This document shows positions 20,871 through 30,800 of a stretch of 33,040 nt of DNA, piece after piece. The notes below the pieces were generated by a model. It was not told the origin of the DNA, ran no database searches, and saw only the letters and a list, made by a program, of their open reading frames with translations. The position numbers and the translations under genes were made by a program. Origin of the DNA: Welwitschia mirabilis. Its lineage: Eukaryota > Gnetophyta > Gnetopsida > Welwitschiales. The stretch lies in NCBI GenBank assembly GCA_051453625.1, contig JBOZIK010000001.1, positions 15,173,023-15,206,062 on the forward strand, written 5' to 3'. Numbering within the stretch: the first letter of the stretch is position 1; every line of letters begins with the position of its first letter.

Positions 20871-22595
20871 TGTTATACTATAAATTTATGCAATCTGTAA
20901 GTCCTTAGCTAATTCCTATCAATCATAAATTATTGCACAAAAATAGATACTAATATAGTGGAAGTTAACCTAAATGTCATAATTTGTAACAGGAATTAGG
21001 TTAAAAGTTATAAAATTGATTTAGTTATATATTTTTCATCTTTTTTAATTAAGTAATAAGAGAAATGTCAAGATACAATGCAATATGAATGCTAATGCAA
21101 TGATAATGAATTATATATAAATGAAATAATTATAAGTACTAAATTATTCAATTATCAATATACTATTAGAAGACCAACCCTTATAACCTAAATCACTTGG
21201 AAAATAACTATTACTTAATCCTAACTAATGTAAGCTATAAGGCACATTAAAACAAAATATAATTAGATGCAACTACTATAGTTATGAAAATATGATATGA
21301 AATGAAATTCATGTTCTAAACTAATTATCTAAATCTATTATCATATAGGTTATCCTCATGATCTATATCAACTATAAAGACATCATAAAATTATAATAAA
21401 TATAAACCATAAGGAAAATACACTCAATAGAAATAAATTAATCTTTTATTAATCAATATTAAACATACACTTATAAACAATTAATACCTTAATGGAGAAT
21501 ACCTAACCCAACACTAAGGAAAACTCCTCTTTATAACTGGGATGAATCTCTTTTCTTTTGATCTCTCATTAGAAGATTTTAGGTATAATAGATGGTAAAA
21601 TAGAAGTGAGAAGATTCTAGAAATAAAACCCTAGCAACCTAAAGAAGTTCATGCCCCAATTACAAAGATAACATATTATCTTTTTTTATTANNNNNNNNN
21701 NNNNNNNNNNNNNNNNNNNNNNNNNNNNNNNNNNNNNNNNNNNNNNNNNNNNNNNNNNNNNNNNNNNNNNNNNNNNNNNNNNNNNNNNNNNNNNNNNNNN
21801 NNNNNNNNNNNNNNNNNNNNNNNNNNNNNNNNNNNNNNNNNNNNNNNNNNNNNNNNNNNNNNNNNNNNNNNNNNNNNNNNNNNNNNNNNNNNNNNNNNNN
21901 NNNNNNNNNNNNNNNNNNNNNNNNNNNNNNNNNNNNNNNNNNNNNNNNNNNNNNNNNNNNNNNNNNNNNNNNNNNNNNNNNNNNNNNNNNNNNNNNNNNN
22001 NNNNNNNNNNNNNNNNNNNNNNNNNNNNNNNNNNNNNNNNNNNNNNNNNNNNNNNNNNNNNNNNNNNNNNNNNNNNNNNNNNNNNNNNNNNNNNNNNNNN
22101 NNNNNNNNNNNNNNNNNNNNNNNNNNNNNNNNNNNNNNNNNNNNNNNNNNNNNNNNNNNNNNNNNNNNNNNNNNNNNNNNNNNNNNNNNNNNNNNNNNNN
22201 NNNNNNNNNNNNNNNNNNNNNNNNNNNNTATTATGTAAAATAAATACCATTTTTACTATCATCCAGATGACTATAGGGACAACATCATCTTATAAAAGAT
22301 GAATCTTTGGCTTTCAACTCTAGTTCATATCAACAACCAAGTGCATTAGCATTCAAATAATAACTCTGAAGCTATCTAGCTAAGGAAAAATAGACTCCTA
22401 GATATTGAACTAATCCTTAGAAATCTAAGTTTTAGAAACTACCCGAAATACCTTGAGATATGTAAAGAATTTCATGTTTTCATGATCATCCCATCAACTC
22501 TTCATAATAGTCACAACTCCATCTAAACCCATCTACATGTCTTACAAAAGTACTTAAAATACTCCATCCAATATATATAATTTAGCATCATAACA
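20871..22595 (-). repeat. 5' LTR of element B
   Basis: The plus-strand left end TGTTATACTATAAATTTATGC corresponds to the LTR 3' end next to the primer site; the right end is TTAGCATCATAACA at 22595. Conserved LTR modules are visible (for example CTCATGATC...CCATAAGGA, about 21355-21415). It is interrupted by a 537-N gap (21692-22228), which probably hides the promoter region. It is more diverged than the C LTRs, consistent with B being older. Confidence 0.82.
21692..22228. other. 537-N gap in LTR of element B
   Basis: Gap of irregular length. Both flanks are LTR sequence, so it should contain the middle of the LTR. The frame called across it has no meaning. Confidence 0.85.
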
Positions 22596-23444
22596 CTTAT
22601 CTAATGAATTATAGTCCTATTTAAAAGGCAATGGAATCATCTATGAGATCATAGTTGTTTACACTCCATAATAAAAAGGAGTTGTGGAAAGGAAGAGCCA
22701 CTCTCTAGTGGACTTGGCAAGACCATACTAATTCAACTAAGTTTGGATAAAATATTCTGAGTAGAGGTAATGAACACTGTAACTTTCCTCTAGAATGGTA
22801 TTAAACCCATTTTGTCACATTTACAAATTTTTAGATCTAATTATCTTATCAAAAATATAAAACCTGATTAAGACAAATTGGAATCTAGATCTAAGACATG
22901 CATGTTTCAAGTATATTCTAGGTAGAGTAAAGCATATAGATGTTATGATTCTAATTCAAGGAAAGATTTGAAATGTATAGACATTAAATTCATGCATTTA
23001 AAATCCTTGAATCCTATTTTCACTTATAATGATAATGCTAATGATTAGTATAGTTGAATCTAGTGAATTTAAAGATGATAATGAGGAATAAAGGGCACCT
23101 AAACAAACTCTTATTGATGGAATAATTTCTAGTGTAAATCAAATGTCCATTCTTGTACAAAATCAAGGTGAACATGAATCCAAAAATTTATCTAAATTGT
23201 TGGATAAAAATCTTGTTACTCATTCAATACATAAGAGGATAACCTCTTATCATGATCCATACAATATCATAAGTCCTAGTGAAGCTTCTAAAGAATAAGA
23301 AATTAGCAAAATCTTTATGCAATCTCAGAATCTAAGCTATGCAATGACATTCTAAAAGATTATTTAGCCTTAAATTATAAATCTATAAATTAAGAGATTA
23401 TTCACTTTAAAAAATCCATAAAATACCCACATTAGATCAAGGTA
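22596..23444 (+). other. Unassigned region upstream of the copia RT
   Basis: It begins with CTTAT, the presumed right duplication of B. From about 23050 short open runs (PKQTLIDGIISSVNQMS, then YHDPYNIISPS) lie upstream of RT, the position of the variable integrase-RT linker in copia polyproteins. I could not recognise an integrase, gag, primer site or LTR. The first 400 bases are simply AT-rich and unexplained. Confidence 0.45.
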
Positions 23445-24536
23445 ATGGAGGAAGAATTTCTTCAAATTAAAAATAACAAGATATGGTTTCTTGTTCCTAG
23501 GTCATAAAACAAAAGTTTCATTAGTATTAAGTGGATTTATAGAATAAAGCATAATTTTGATAATATAATTAACAAATATAAGGCTCATATTTTTATTCTT
23601 GGATATGTGTAAGAAGTAAGCATATACGAGGATGAGATCTATACTCCTATTGCTTGTTTAGAATCTATAAGAGCCTTTCTTGCCTATGCTTCCAAGAATC
23701 ATATGACTATTTAATAGATGGATGTTAAATCTACCTCATAAATGAAATTATTAAAAAATAGCTGTACATCTCATAATCCTAAGTGTTTGTGAAAGAAGAT
23801 ATGAAAAATCATGTTTCTTTTTTAAAAAAGGCATTTCATGATTTAAAACAAGCCTAAGAACTTGGTTCTCAATGTTAGATTTTTATTTATGAAATCATGG
23901 TTATATGAAATGTTAATTTAAAAATACCTTATATAAGAAATCCATTAAAAACTATTTAATTTTTGTATTAATCTATATTTATGATATAATTTTAATGGCA
24001 CAAATAAGAATTTAATTTTCAAGTTCAAGGTTGGCATGAAAAGAGAGTTTGAAATAACTGAACTTGGCCAACTCTTTTACTATCTTGAAATCCTAATTTA
24101 GCAAATTAATAGAGGCATATGCTTGAATTAAGATAAATATTATTTTACTATGTTAAAAATGTTTAATATATAAGAATGTAAACCTATCTCCATTCCCTTA
24201 TCAACAAATCATAAAATCAAAAGAGACATAAAGGAAGATGATATTGATAAGCACACCTATAGATCTATGATAGGAAGATTGATGCATCTAAATGTGACTT
24301 GTATTAATATTCAATATGTAGTTATATTGATGNNNNNNNNNNNNNNNNNNNNNNNNNNNNNNNNNNNNNNNNNNNNNNNNNNNNNNNNNNNNNNNNNNNN
24401 NNNNNNNNNNNNNNNNNNNNNNNNNNNNNNNNATATCTATGATAGGAAGCTTGATGCATCTAAATGTAACTTGTATTAATATTCAATATGTAGTTATATT
24501 GATGTTTAGATTTATGACTTATCTAAGAAATCCTAT
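23445..24536 (+). pseudogene. Ty1/copia reverse transcriptase fragment
   Basis: It starts MEEEFLQIKNNKIWFLVPR, followed by KWIYRIKHNFDNIINKYKAH, EDEIYTPIACLESIRAFLAYAS and MDVKSTS, the signature order of copia RT. Later come FLKKAFHDLKQA, an IYIYDI motif (about 23972) in place of IYVDDI, MKREFEITELGQLFYYLEI and TYRSMIGRLMHLNVT. Stops and the lost catalytic Asp make it inactive. It is cut at 24536 by the LTR of element F and has a duplicated-flank gap inside (24333-24432). It is the only plus-strand coding remnant in the middle of the window. Confidence 0.9.
24333..24432. other. 100-N gap with duplicated flanks
   Basis: About 70 bases before the gap (from TCTATGATAGGAAG) recur after it (24433-24504) with two or three differences. 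The copia RT appears twice here only because of this unmerged overlap. Confidence 0.85.
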
Positions 24537-25786
24537 TGTTGTGTGAACTTATGTAATTTTTAAGTCCTTAGGTAAAACTTGTAAATCATATTACTTGCAA
24601 AAAACACATACTAGCATAAATGGGAGTTAACCTAAATGTTATAATCTGTTGAAGGCACTACGTTAGAAGTTAGAGAATTGATTTCATAAAGTATTTTTAG
24701 TCTTTTTTATTTTAGTAAATGAAAGTAAACAACAAGGTAAATACAATGTAAGATGAATGTTGATAAAATTAAATGGATGAAATCCAAGTGAGATGAGTTT
24801 TATTTGGATTCCAATCCCTATATTACAAGAATTAGATCTTTATAATTCAGATAAATTAAGAATATTTTATCACTTGTTTCTAACCAATATGAACTATAAG
24901 ATATGTCAAACAAAATATGGATAACACAAATGTGAAATGGAATAAAGGAAATACAATGCAAGATTTAAACTAACAAGTTAATCTTAATAAAGGTTTCTCT
25001 TATGATCTAAGTAAACTATAGAACTATCATCAAAATATAATCAACTTAAACCATAAGGAAAATTTACAAAATAGTAGTAAAAATACTAATTAAATTAATC
25101 ATAAACTTTTACATCCACTTATAACAAAGTAGTCACACCTCAATGGAGGATACTCAGCCTAACAAAAAGGTAAACTTTTCTCTGTAGCTACTGGATGGAT
25201 CTATTGTCCTTCAATCTTCCATTATAAAAATATCTAATAAAAAAGATGAAAATGGAAGTAAATAAAAGGGAGGATATTCATAGTTTTACATTTAAGTTTT
25301 AGAAGCTTGATCCTAATAGTCAGAGAAGAAATCCTACTAACCAATATTGGTCACATGACCTCATTATAACAATAAGTCTTTTTGTCTATACAAAAATAGG
25401 TGTTGTTATGACTAACATGAGGACAATAATGGGGATGTCACTCCATATCAAAATTTAGCCAATGAACTTTAGGCTCCATAGTCAACTCCACAGACTCCAT
25501 CCATGTCAGTAGTGCCCTACTTACCACTGAAATGATAGAGGAGATAACATACCTCTCCATCTTCTAACTCAAAGAGAAATCAATCTTATGCATGGCAAAT
25601 CCTACCTTTAAAGTATGAGGTATTAAAATAATCCTAAGATAACTTTAAATATTCTAAGAATTCCATGTTTCAGTGATCATCTTATCAGTTATTCATAATA
25701 ATCAGAATTGCATCCAAACCTATATAAATATCCTATAAAAATACTCAAAGTACATCATCAATATCCTATAAATTGACATCATAACA
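24537..25786 (-). repeat. 3' LTR of element F
   Basis: The plus-strand ends are TGTTGTGTGAAC (24537) and TTGACATCATAACA (25786). It aligns with both C LTRs over its length, including CTTATGATCTAA...CCATAAGG (24999-25058). The decayed TATA block lies near 25271-25290. A purine-tract remnant follows on the right, so it is the 3' LTR of a minus-strand element with its body to the right. The base pairs left of it, CCTAT (24532-24536), should be its target duplication. Confidence 0.88.
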
Positions 25787-26236
25787 TAGCCTTCTACTTA
25801 TCCTTATTAGTTCTTGATAAAATGAGTGATCAAATATATTACAAGACAATTTAACTAAAATGTTCGACAACTCGAAAAATATAATTTAGTTTAATTTTTA
25901 CCATGTAGGAATAGACATCAAAATCCAATTAACTGATACAAATACTGACATATTCATAAGCCCTATACTTAAACACATCGTAATAGAATTAATGAATGTG
26001 ATACACATAGAAAAAGTTATAAAATATAATAATGATAGCTCAAAAATGATAATGTACATGCATAATATAAGATAGTAATATTAAAACTAATGTGTAGAAC
26101 TTAATTAGTAATAACTCAAAGAATGATGCATCCAAGTTTATTAATGCATTCTATAATGGGCAAAGTATAAGATTAATCATAACATTTTCTTCTTTTAAAT
26201 GTTCTAAAACATATTCACAATAAAATTCTATGAGTG
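25787..26236 (-). mobile_element. Element F, 3' end of internal region
   Basis: Homologous to the first ~350 bases right of the C 3' LTR (7519-7860), e.g. CATGTAGGAATAGACATCAAAA and a shared ending CTATGAGTGTG. It begins with a decayed purine tract (TAGCCTTCTACTTA) and contains the second tract-like motif (25959-25974). It is interrupted at 26237 by element E; the rest of F should resume beyond the right end of the window. Confidence 0.82.
25959..25974 (-). promoter_or_regulatory. Second purine-tract-like motif of element F
   Basis: The plus strand reads AAGCCCTATACTTAAA, about 170 bp inside the 3' LTR boundary. It is equivalent to 7688-7703 in C and 32840-32857 in E. Confidence 0.4.
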
Positions 26237-26382
26237 TGTTGTAATGGCAATTTGTAGAAATTTGATGGTATATTTGGAGTACTTTTATAGGACATTTATA
26301 CATGTTTAGATGCAATTCTGCTAATTATGAAGAGATAATAGGATGATCACAAAAACATGTAGTTTTTGGCATAATTCGAGGA

Positions 26383-26519
26383 NNNNNNNNNNNNNNNNNN
26401 NNNNNNNNNNNNNNNNNNNNNNNNNNNNNNNNNNNNNNNNNNNNNNNNNNNNNNNNNNNNNNNNNNNNNNNNNNNNNNNNNNNNNNNNNNNNNNNNNNNN
26501 NNNNNNNNNNNNNNNNNNN
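26383..26519. other. 137-N gap in 5' LTR of element E
   Basis: The flanks do not repeat each other. By comparison with the G LTR the missing part is U3 sequence. Confidence 0.8.
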
Positions 26520-26844
26520 CTTGCTTATCTCAATAGTAACATGGATTAGAGGTTAGAGCTAATCAAAAATCCTTTTCTATGGAGGTGTTATTCCCATTAT
26601 CCTTCCCATGACATGAGGGACAATGAAATAATTGGAGCCAACTATTGGGTTAATTGTAGATTTAATAGCTATTAAATTATTTATTGTTATGGGATTTCAT
26701 CCCCATTGTCATCTCCATGACAGTCAGGATGACAAATGTTTTATATCAGTGGGGCTGAATGATCTTAAAATGGGGTCATGCACCGCACTTAGGTTACTAG
26801 GTTTTTCTTCTCCAAGTTCTAGGGTTATGATTTTATAACTTTTA

Positions 26845-26944
26845 NNNNNNNNNNNNNNNNNNNNNNNNNNNNNNNNNNNNNNNNNNNNNNNNNNNNNNNN
26901 NNNNNNNNNNNNNNNNNNNNNNNNNNNNNNNNNNNNNNNNNNNN
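26845..26944. other. 100-N gap in 5' LTR of element E, overlapping homology
   Basis: Left-flank sequence (GGGGTCATGC...CTAGGGTTATGATTTTATAAC) and right-flank sequence (GTGGTCAAGC...CTATAAATACC) both correspond to the same part of the LTR but are clearly different, unlike the near-identical flanks of other gaps. They may derive from two LTR copies. Confidence 0.6.
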
Positions 26945-27065
26945 GATAGCTATTTCTCTATGGTTGAAAACATTATCTTTGTAATGTGGTCAAGCAACTC
27001 ATTTAGACTATTAGGATTTCATTTTTGACTTCTCAGGTTGAGTTTCTAAAACCTCAATGCAAAAC

Positions 27066-27073
27066 TATAAATA
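27066..27073 (+). promoter_or_regulatory. TATA box of element E 5' LTR
   Basis: TATAAATA in the context AAAACTATAAATACC, identical to the block in the C 5' LTR. It is the likely promoter for element RNA. Confidence 0.6.
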
Positions 27074-27306
27074 CCATTTTCCTTCTTAATTTTTGTTTCC
27101 ATCTTTTATACTTGATATACTTGTGATAGAAGATTGAAGGATAAGAGGTCCATTCAGAGTTATAGAAAGGAGTTTCATTGGTGTTAGGATGAGTCTCTTC
27201 CATTGAGGTTCTGTTATTTTATTTGTAAGTAGATGTAAAGTTATTGAGTTAATCCAAATAGTCTTTTAAATCAATACAATTTCTACTTCATTTTCATACT
27301 ATATGT

Positions 27307-27371
27307 CCCTTATGGTTTATATTAATCATAATTTAAAGTAATAACTTTATGATTTATCTAGATCATAAGGG
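27307..27371 (+). repeat. Inverted repeat in R/U5 of element E LTR
   Basis: CCCTTATG (27307-27314) and CATAAGGG (27364-27371) are perfectly complementary across about 49 bases. Equivalent arms occur in C (16352-16358 with 16406-16413), F (24999-25004 with 25052-25057) and, partly decayed, in G (about 916-975) and B. Confidence 0.6.
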
Positions 27372-27820
27372 CAACCTTTGTTAAAGTTAACATTAATTAG
27401 TATTAAATTTGCATTGCTTTTTCATTTCTTTTTACTTTACATTTTATAATTTACTTGATAGATCTCATAGTTTACATTGATTAAGAACTAGTTGAATACT
27501 CTTCTTAATTGATCTAAGTTATAGAGAATCTATTCCTTGTGACAGAAGGACTAAGAACCAAGAGAGTTCATTCCATATCTATTTGCATTTCATTTTTATT
27601 CACTTGCATTACATTTACTTATTTATTTACTTTTAGTTTTTATAAGATAAAAGAACAAAACGTATGGGGAATCAATTTTCTAACTCTTAGCCTAGTTTTT
27701 TTATCTAGATTATGATATTCAAGTGAACTCTCATCTATACTAGTGTGTTTTTTCTACAAGTTATTTGATTTATAGGTTTACCTAAAGAACTTAAAAATTT
27801 CATAAATTCACATTATAACA

Positions 27821-27841
27821 TTTTGATGTCATTACCGAGGA
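27821..27841 (+). promoter_or_regulatory. Primer-binding site of element E
   Basis: TTTTGATGTCATTACCGAGG follows the LTR. It aligns without gaps to the Athila tRNA-Asp site TTTTGGCGCCGTTGCCGGGG; the six differences are all C-to-T or G-to-A. Together with the LTR boundary it fixes orientation and 5' end. Confidence 0.85.
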
Positions 27842-28753
27842 AAATCGCAAGGAGCTCAAGAATTATCATTAATATTATGAGTACCTTAAATCTTTTATTC
27901 AGATCATTTATTTGAATTAATGATATATTTCTAGTATAGTTTAAAGTAGGTTTACTTACAAAAAATTCTATTTTTCATAATTTTTTAGGGACCCTTTCAT
28001 TCTCTCTGTCATCTAAACAACATTGGGAATGATAGTTATGAAATTTATATATTAGTTCTTATTTTCATAATTTTTTTTGTTTTTAGTTCAGTAATAAAAA
28101 TACTGTCATCTTTTCTGTTGTCCCCATGATAAGTAGGATAATAACTCTTTTTGCCAATCTTTTTTTTTTTTAATTTCATAATTTTATTTTCCATAAGTTT
28201 AAATAAATTATTGCTTTAATAGTTATCCTCATGACACTCTAGATGGTAGTCTAGTTTTTCTAGCAGTATATTTTTATAGTTTTGTATTTTGATTTATGTG
28301 ATCATCATCCTTCTTATCCTCTCCACAAGATGGATGATGGTCTATTATTTTTTATTTTGATTTTTTATTTGTTGCTTGAGCATGCAAGAATATGATGAAT
28401 TCTAGTAGAAAGATGAAATATCAAAGGAAGAAGAACTTAATTGAAGAAAGTATTAGAGCAGGATTATTCAACTTCGAATAAAATCTAGGTACATACATCA
28501 TAGGTATGCAAGTTCTAAGAATTTTTTTCCTTATTATATAATCAAAATTTTATTTTCTTCTATAGTCATTTTTTTAGTTATTTTTATGATAGTTAAAATA
28601 AAAAACCATTACACATCTTTTAAGTATTAAGAACCAATAATTTTGATAAAATGATAAAACATCTAGAGAGGGAAACTTAATCTTCATTATGTAATTATCT
28701 TCCTTACCATCTTGAATTACAATCATCTTGTTTCATTCTTCTCACTTACTTTA
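27842..28753 (+). other. 5' leader of element E
   Basis: Long AT-rich leader with repeated CATC...GATGATGG modules (about 27998-28040, 28107-28145, 28225-28255, 28300-28345), like those in C and B. A block near 28470-28520 (CTAGGTACATACATCATAGGTATGCAAG) matches the end of the C and B leaders just before gag (about 15340-15370, 20270-20300). E therefore departs from B/C after that point. Confidence 0.6.
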
Positions 28754-30538
28754 ATGAATAGTAATAGAAGGACCATTGCGAAACTTTTTTCTAAAAGGAG
28801 AAGAAACTTGCAAAATGCTAAAGAAACTGGTAAGAAAACACTTTAAGAAGTTTTTGCTAAAAGAGGGAGACTATCACAAAATAATGTTAAGAATAGGAAT
28901 TGTGTCCCTTCCTCTTTTCCATCTTCTTATTCTTTCTCATCTTCTTTTCAAACCTTATGTAGAAATGATAATGAAAATTTTTCATATTTTAGGATTCCAC
29001 CTCATTTAGACAAACTTCTTACAATCCTTTTTATCAATCCCAACCATTTCCCATGAATTACTATGAAGAAGCACCATCTCCCATGATCTACTATGAGGAA
29101 GAAAATGATCAAATAAAAGATGTAATTAATGAAATGAAGAAAATCCAAGAACATATCAATGACTAACTCAAAAAGATCAATTAAAACCTAGAAAAATTAG
29201 TTAAAATCTTATAACAAATATTATTATAGAATCAAGGATCTTTTACAATACAACATCCTCACAACTATCCTACTTTATCATACCTTAAGGAAATGAAGAA
29301 AACTTAGAAACAAATGATGATGATTCTTACTTTCAACTTGAAGATAAAATTGCCAATCAAACTTCAATATCCTACTCATTAATAGATAAGCAAAAGGGAG
29401 ATCATAATAACACAACTCAATATTTCAACAATTCGGATGATGATTACCATTCATTAGATGATGATATTGAGATATTAGATTATATACCTACCATTCATTT
29501 ACTATTAGACAATTAAGATGAGGAATTTAATCATTAGAAAATTGAAAACTTTTTAATCAATCATGAAGATAATGCTCTTATTTCTCTTAATAATCTTTTC
29601 AACGAATCCAATAATTTAGAAAATAAACACCATATTCAACATAATAAGGGAGATATAGTAACCAAAAATAATGAGAAAAGTGAAATGACAACCCAACAAC
29701 ATAATATTAAAGACAATAATGAAAACACCAAGTACAATGAAGGACCCCTAGAGATTCATTCAAATTTCATAGAGTATAAGCTTTTTCTATCTACCATACC
29801 TCTACATCTTTTCCACTTATGCCTTCATGTGAAATTTCAAATCACATCATTCCTTATACTTCTAATTCCACTTTTACATTACCTTATGATTTTAATAATG
29901 ATTATCTTTCTCCATCTCTTCTAATTACACCTTTATATAATTCTCAAGTTCATGTTTCTTTCCTTAACTCTCATAACACCCATTATTTTGAAGAGTCTAT
30001 TTCTCCTATCTCTTAATTACTTCCTTTTAAATATTCATGTGATCCTCAAAGTAACATTCATTCTTTTTCTATCAAGTCTACTTTATCTTATGCTTCTAAT
30101 GATTATTCTTTTCAAACGTTTGACTTAGAANNNNNNNNNNNNNNNNNNNNNNNNNNNNNNNNNNNNNNNNNNNNNNNNNNNNNNNNNNNNNNNNNNNNNN
30201 NNNNNNNNNNNNNNNNNNNNNNNNNNNNNNAAACGTTTGACTTAGAATATATTGGAATTCTAAATTGGGGTAAGCCTTATCTACTTGATCATAATTCATG
30301 CTTATAGTTGAATCTTAAGAAGCTTCTCAATCTTATTCAACATTCTCAAAATGCCTAAAAAACATCTTGGCTTTATTATTTGAGTAATAACTTGAATGAA
30401 CTATATAATGAAACTCATGCTTTATACTATTTTCATAAGAGATTTTTTGTTAATAGAATTTATCATTTGTTTATCTCTTATTTCTATTTTGAAAATTGTG
30501 CTATCAAAGTTTTATCATTTTACTATTTTTACCTCTAA
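28754..30538 (+). pseudogene. Unknown ORF replacing gag-pol in element E (broken)
   Basis: I do not recognise this product. From ATG at 28754 one frame runs to about 29000 with a single stop. It has a basic start (MNSNRRTIAKLFSKRRR), then a Ser/Phe-rich stretch (PSSFPSSYSFSSSF). After a frameshift come a YNPFYQSQPFPMNYYEEAPSP segment with a second YYEEE copy and a probable coiled coil (DQIKDVINEMKKIQEHIND). Later frames are Asp/Asn-rich (about 29300-29760), then Ser/Thr-rich (29819-30016), then end with WGKPYLLD, LNELYNETHALYYFHKRFF and a stop at 30536. Most in-frame stops are TAA or TAG where CAA or CAG would fit. The coiled-coil part loosely resembles the gag tail of B/C, so partial gag origin is possible. 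A duplicated-flank gap lies at 30131-30230. Confidence 0.6.
30131..30230. other. 100-N gap with duplicated flanks
   Basis: AAACGTTTGACTTAGAA occurs immediately before and immediately after the Ns (17 bases). This is again an unmerged contig overlap; the unknown ORF of E is probably continuous here. Confidence 0.8.
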
Positions 30539-30589
30539 TTGATTTTAGTCTAAAATGATTGCATATTTTTTATGTTTTATCAATTGGTT

Positions 30590-30800
30590 TCTATTTGGTT
30601 TGGTTCTTATTTTTCCAAAAAATATAATACCTAAGTGTACTTTTTACATAACTAGTTGAACTTCTCAATGCTTGGGTCTTTATCTTTTAGAAAAAGTACA
30701 TATTTAAATGGATTTATTGAAACCTTTAATCTAAACACTTGGGAAATATAAAAGTTAATGGATAGAAAGTTAAAAATCATTAAAATATCTATCAGTTAAC
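30590..30800 (+). pseudogene. Remnant of integrase C-terminus in element E
   Basis: At nucleotide level 30634-30770 aligns with the end of the integrase C-terminal domain of C (about 9585-9690, minus strand) and B (about 4080-4190). Shared landmarks in order are a CTTGGGTCTTTAT block for GGTTAGGTCCTTAT, then GTACAT.TTTAAATGG, then AAACACTTGGGAAAT. Translation gives LGLYLLEKVH for LGPYFIENVH. Only the tail of integrase is present. It shows that E descends from a gag-pol-bearing member by internal replacement or deletion. Confidence 0.75.

Larger units (their letters stand above)
2967..22595 (-). mobile_element. Element B: Athila-like LTR retrotransposon split by element C
   Basis: This is a minus-strand element. 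Reading from right to left it has a 5' LTR (20871-22595), a primer site, leader, gag, protease, a pol linker and the first part of RT (17153-17440). After the inserted element C it resumes with the rest of RT, RNase H, integrase (to about 4011) and the 3' region (to 2967). The two RT halves meet exactly at the AGTAG duplication flanking C. Its 3' LTR is not in the window because of the gap at 2867-2966. CTTAT (22596-22600) is the likely right target duplication, which cannot be paired. All genes are degenerate. Confidence 0.85.
26237..27820 (+). repeat. 5' LTR of element E
   Basis: Starts TGTTGTAATGG and ends ATTCACATTATAACA directly before the primer site. It matches the G LTR over the first ~145 bases and the last ~700 bases. 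Two gaps lie inside (26383-26519, 26845-26944). Sequence just after the second gap corresponds to LTR positions already covered just before it, so the middle may be mis-assembled or partly duplicated. Conserved features are the TATA box (27066-27073) and an inverted repeat (27307-27371). Confidence 0.85.

Noticed and set aside
21660-22262. 200-codon frame
   Set aside because: It spans a 537-N gap inside an LTR; only a few codons at each end are real sequence.
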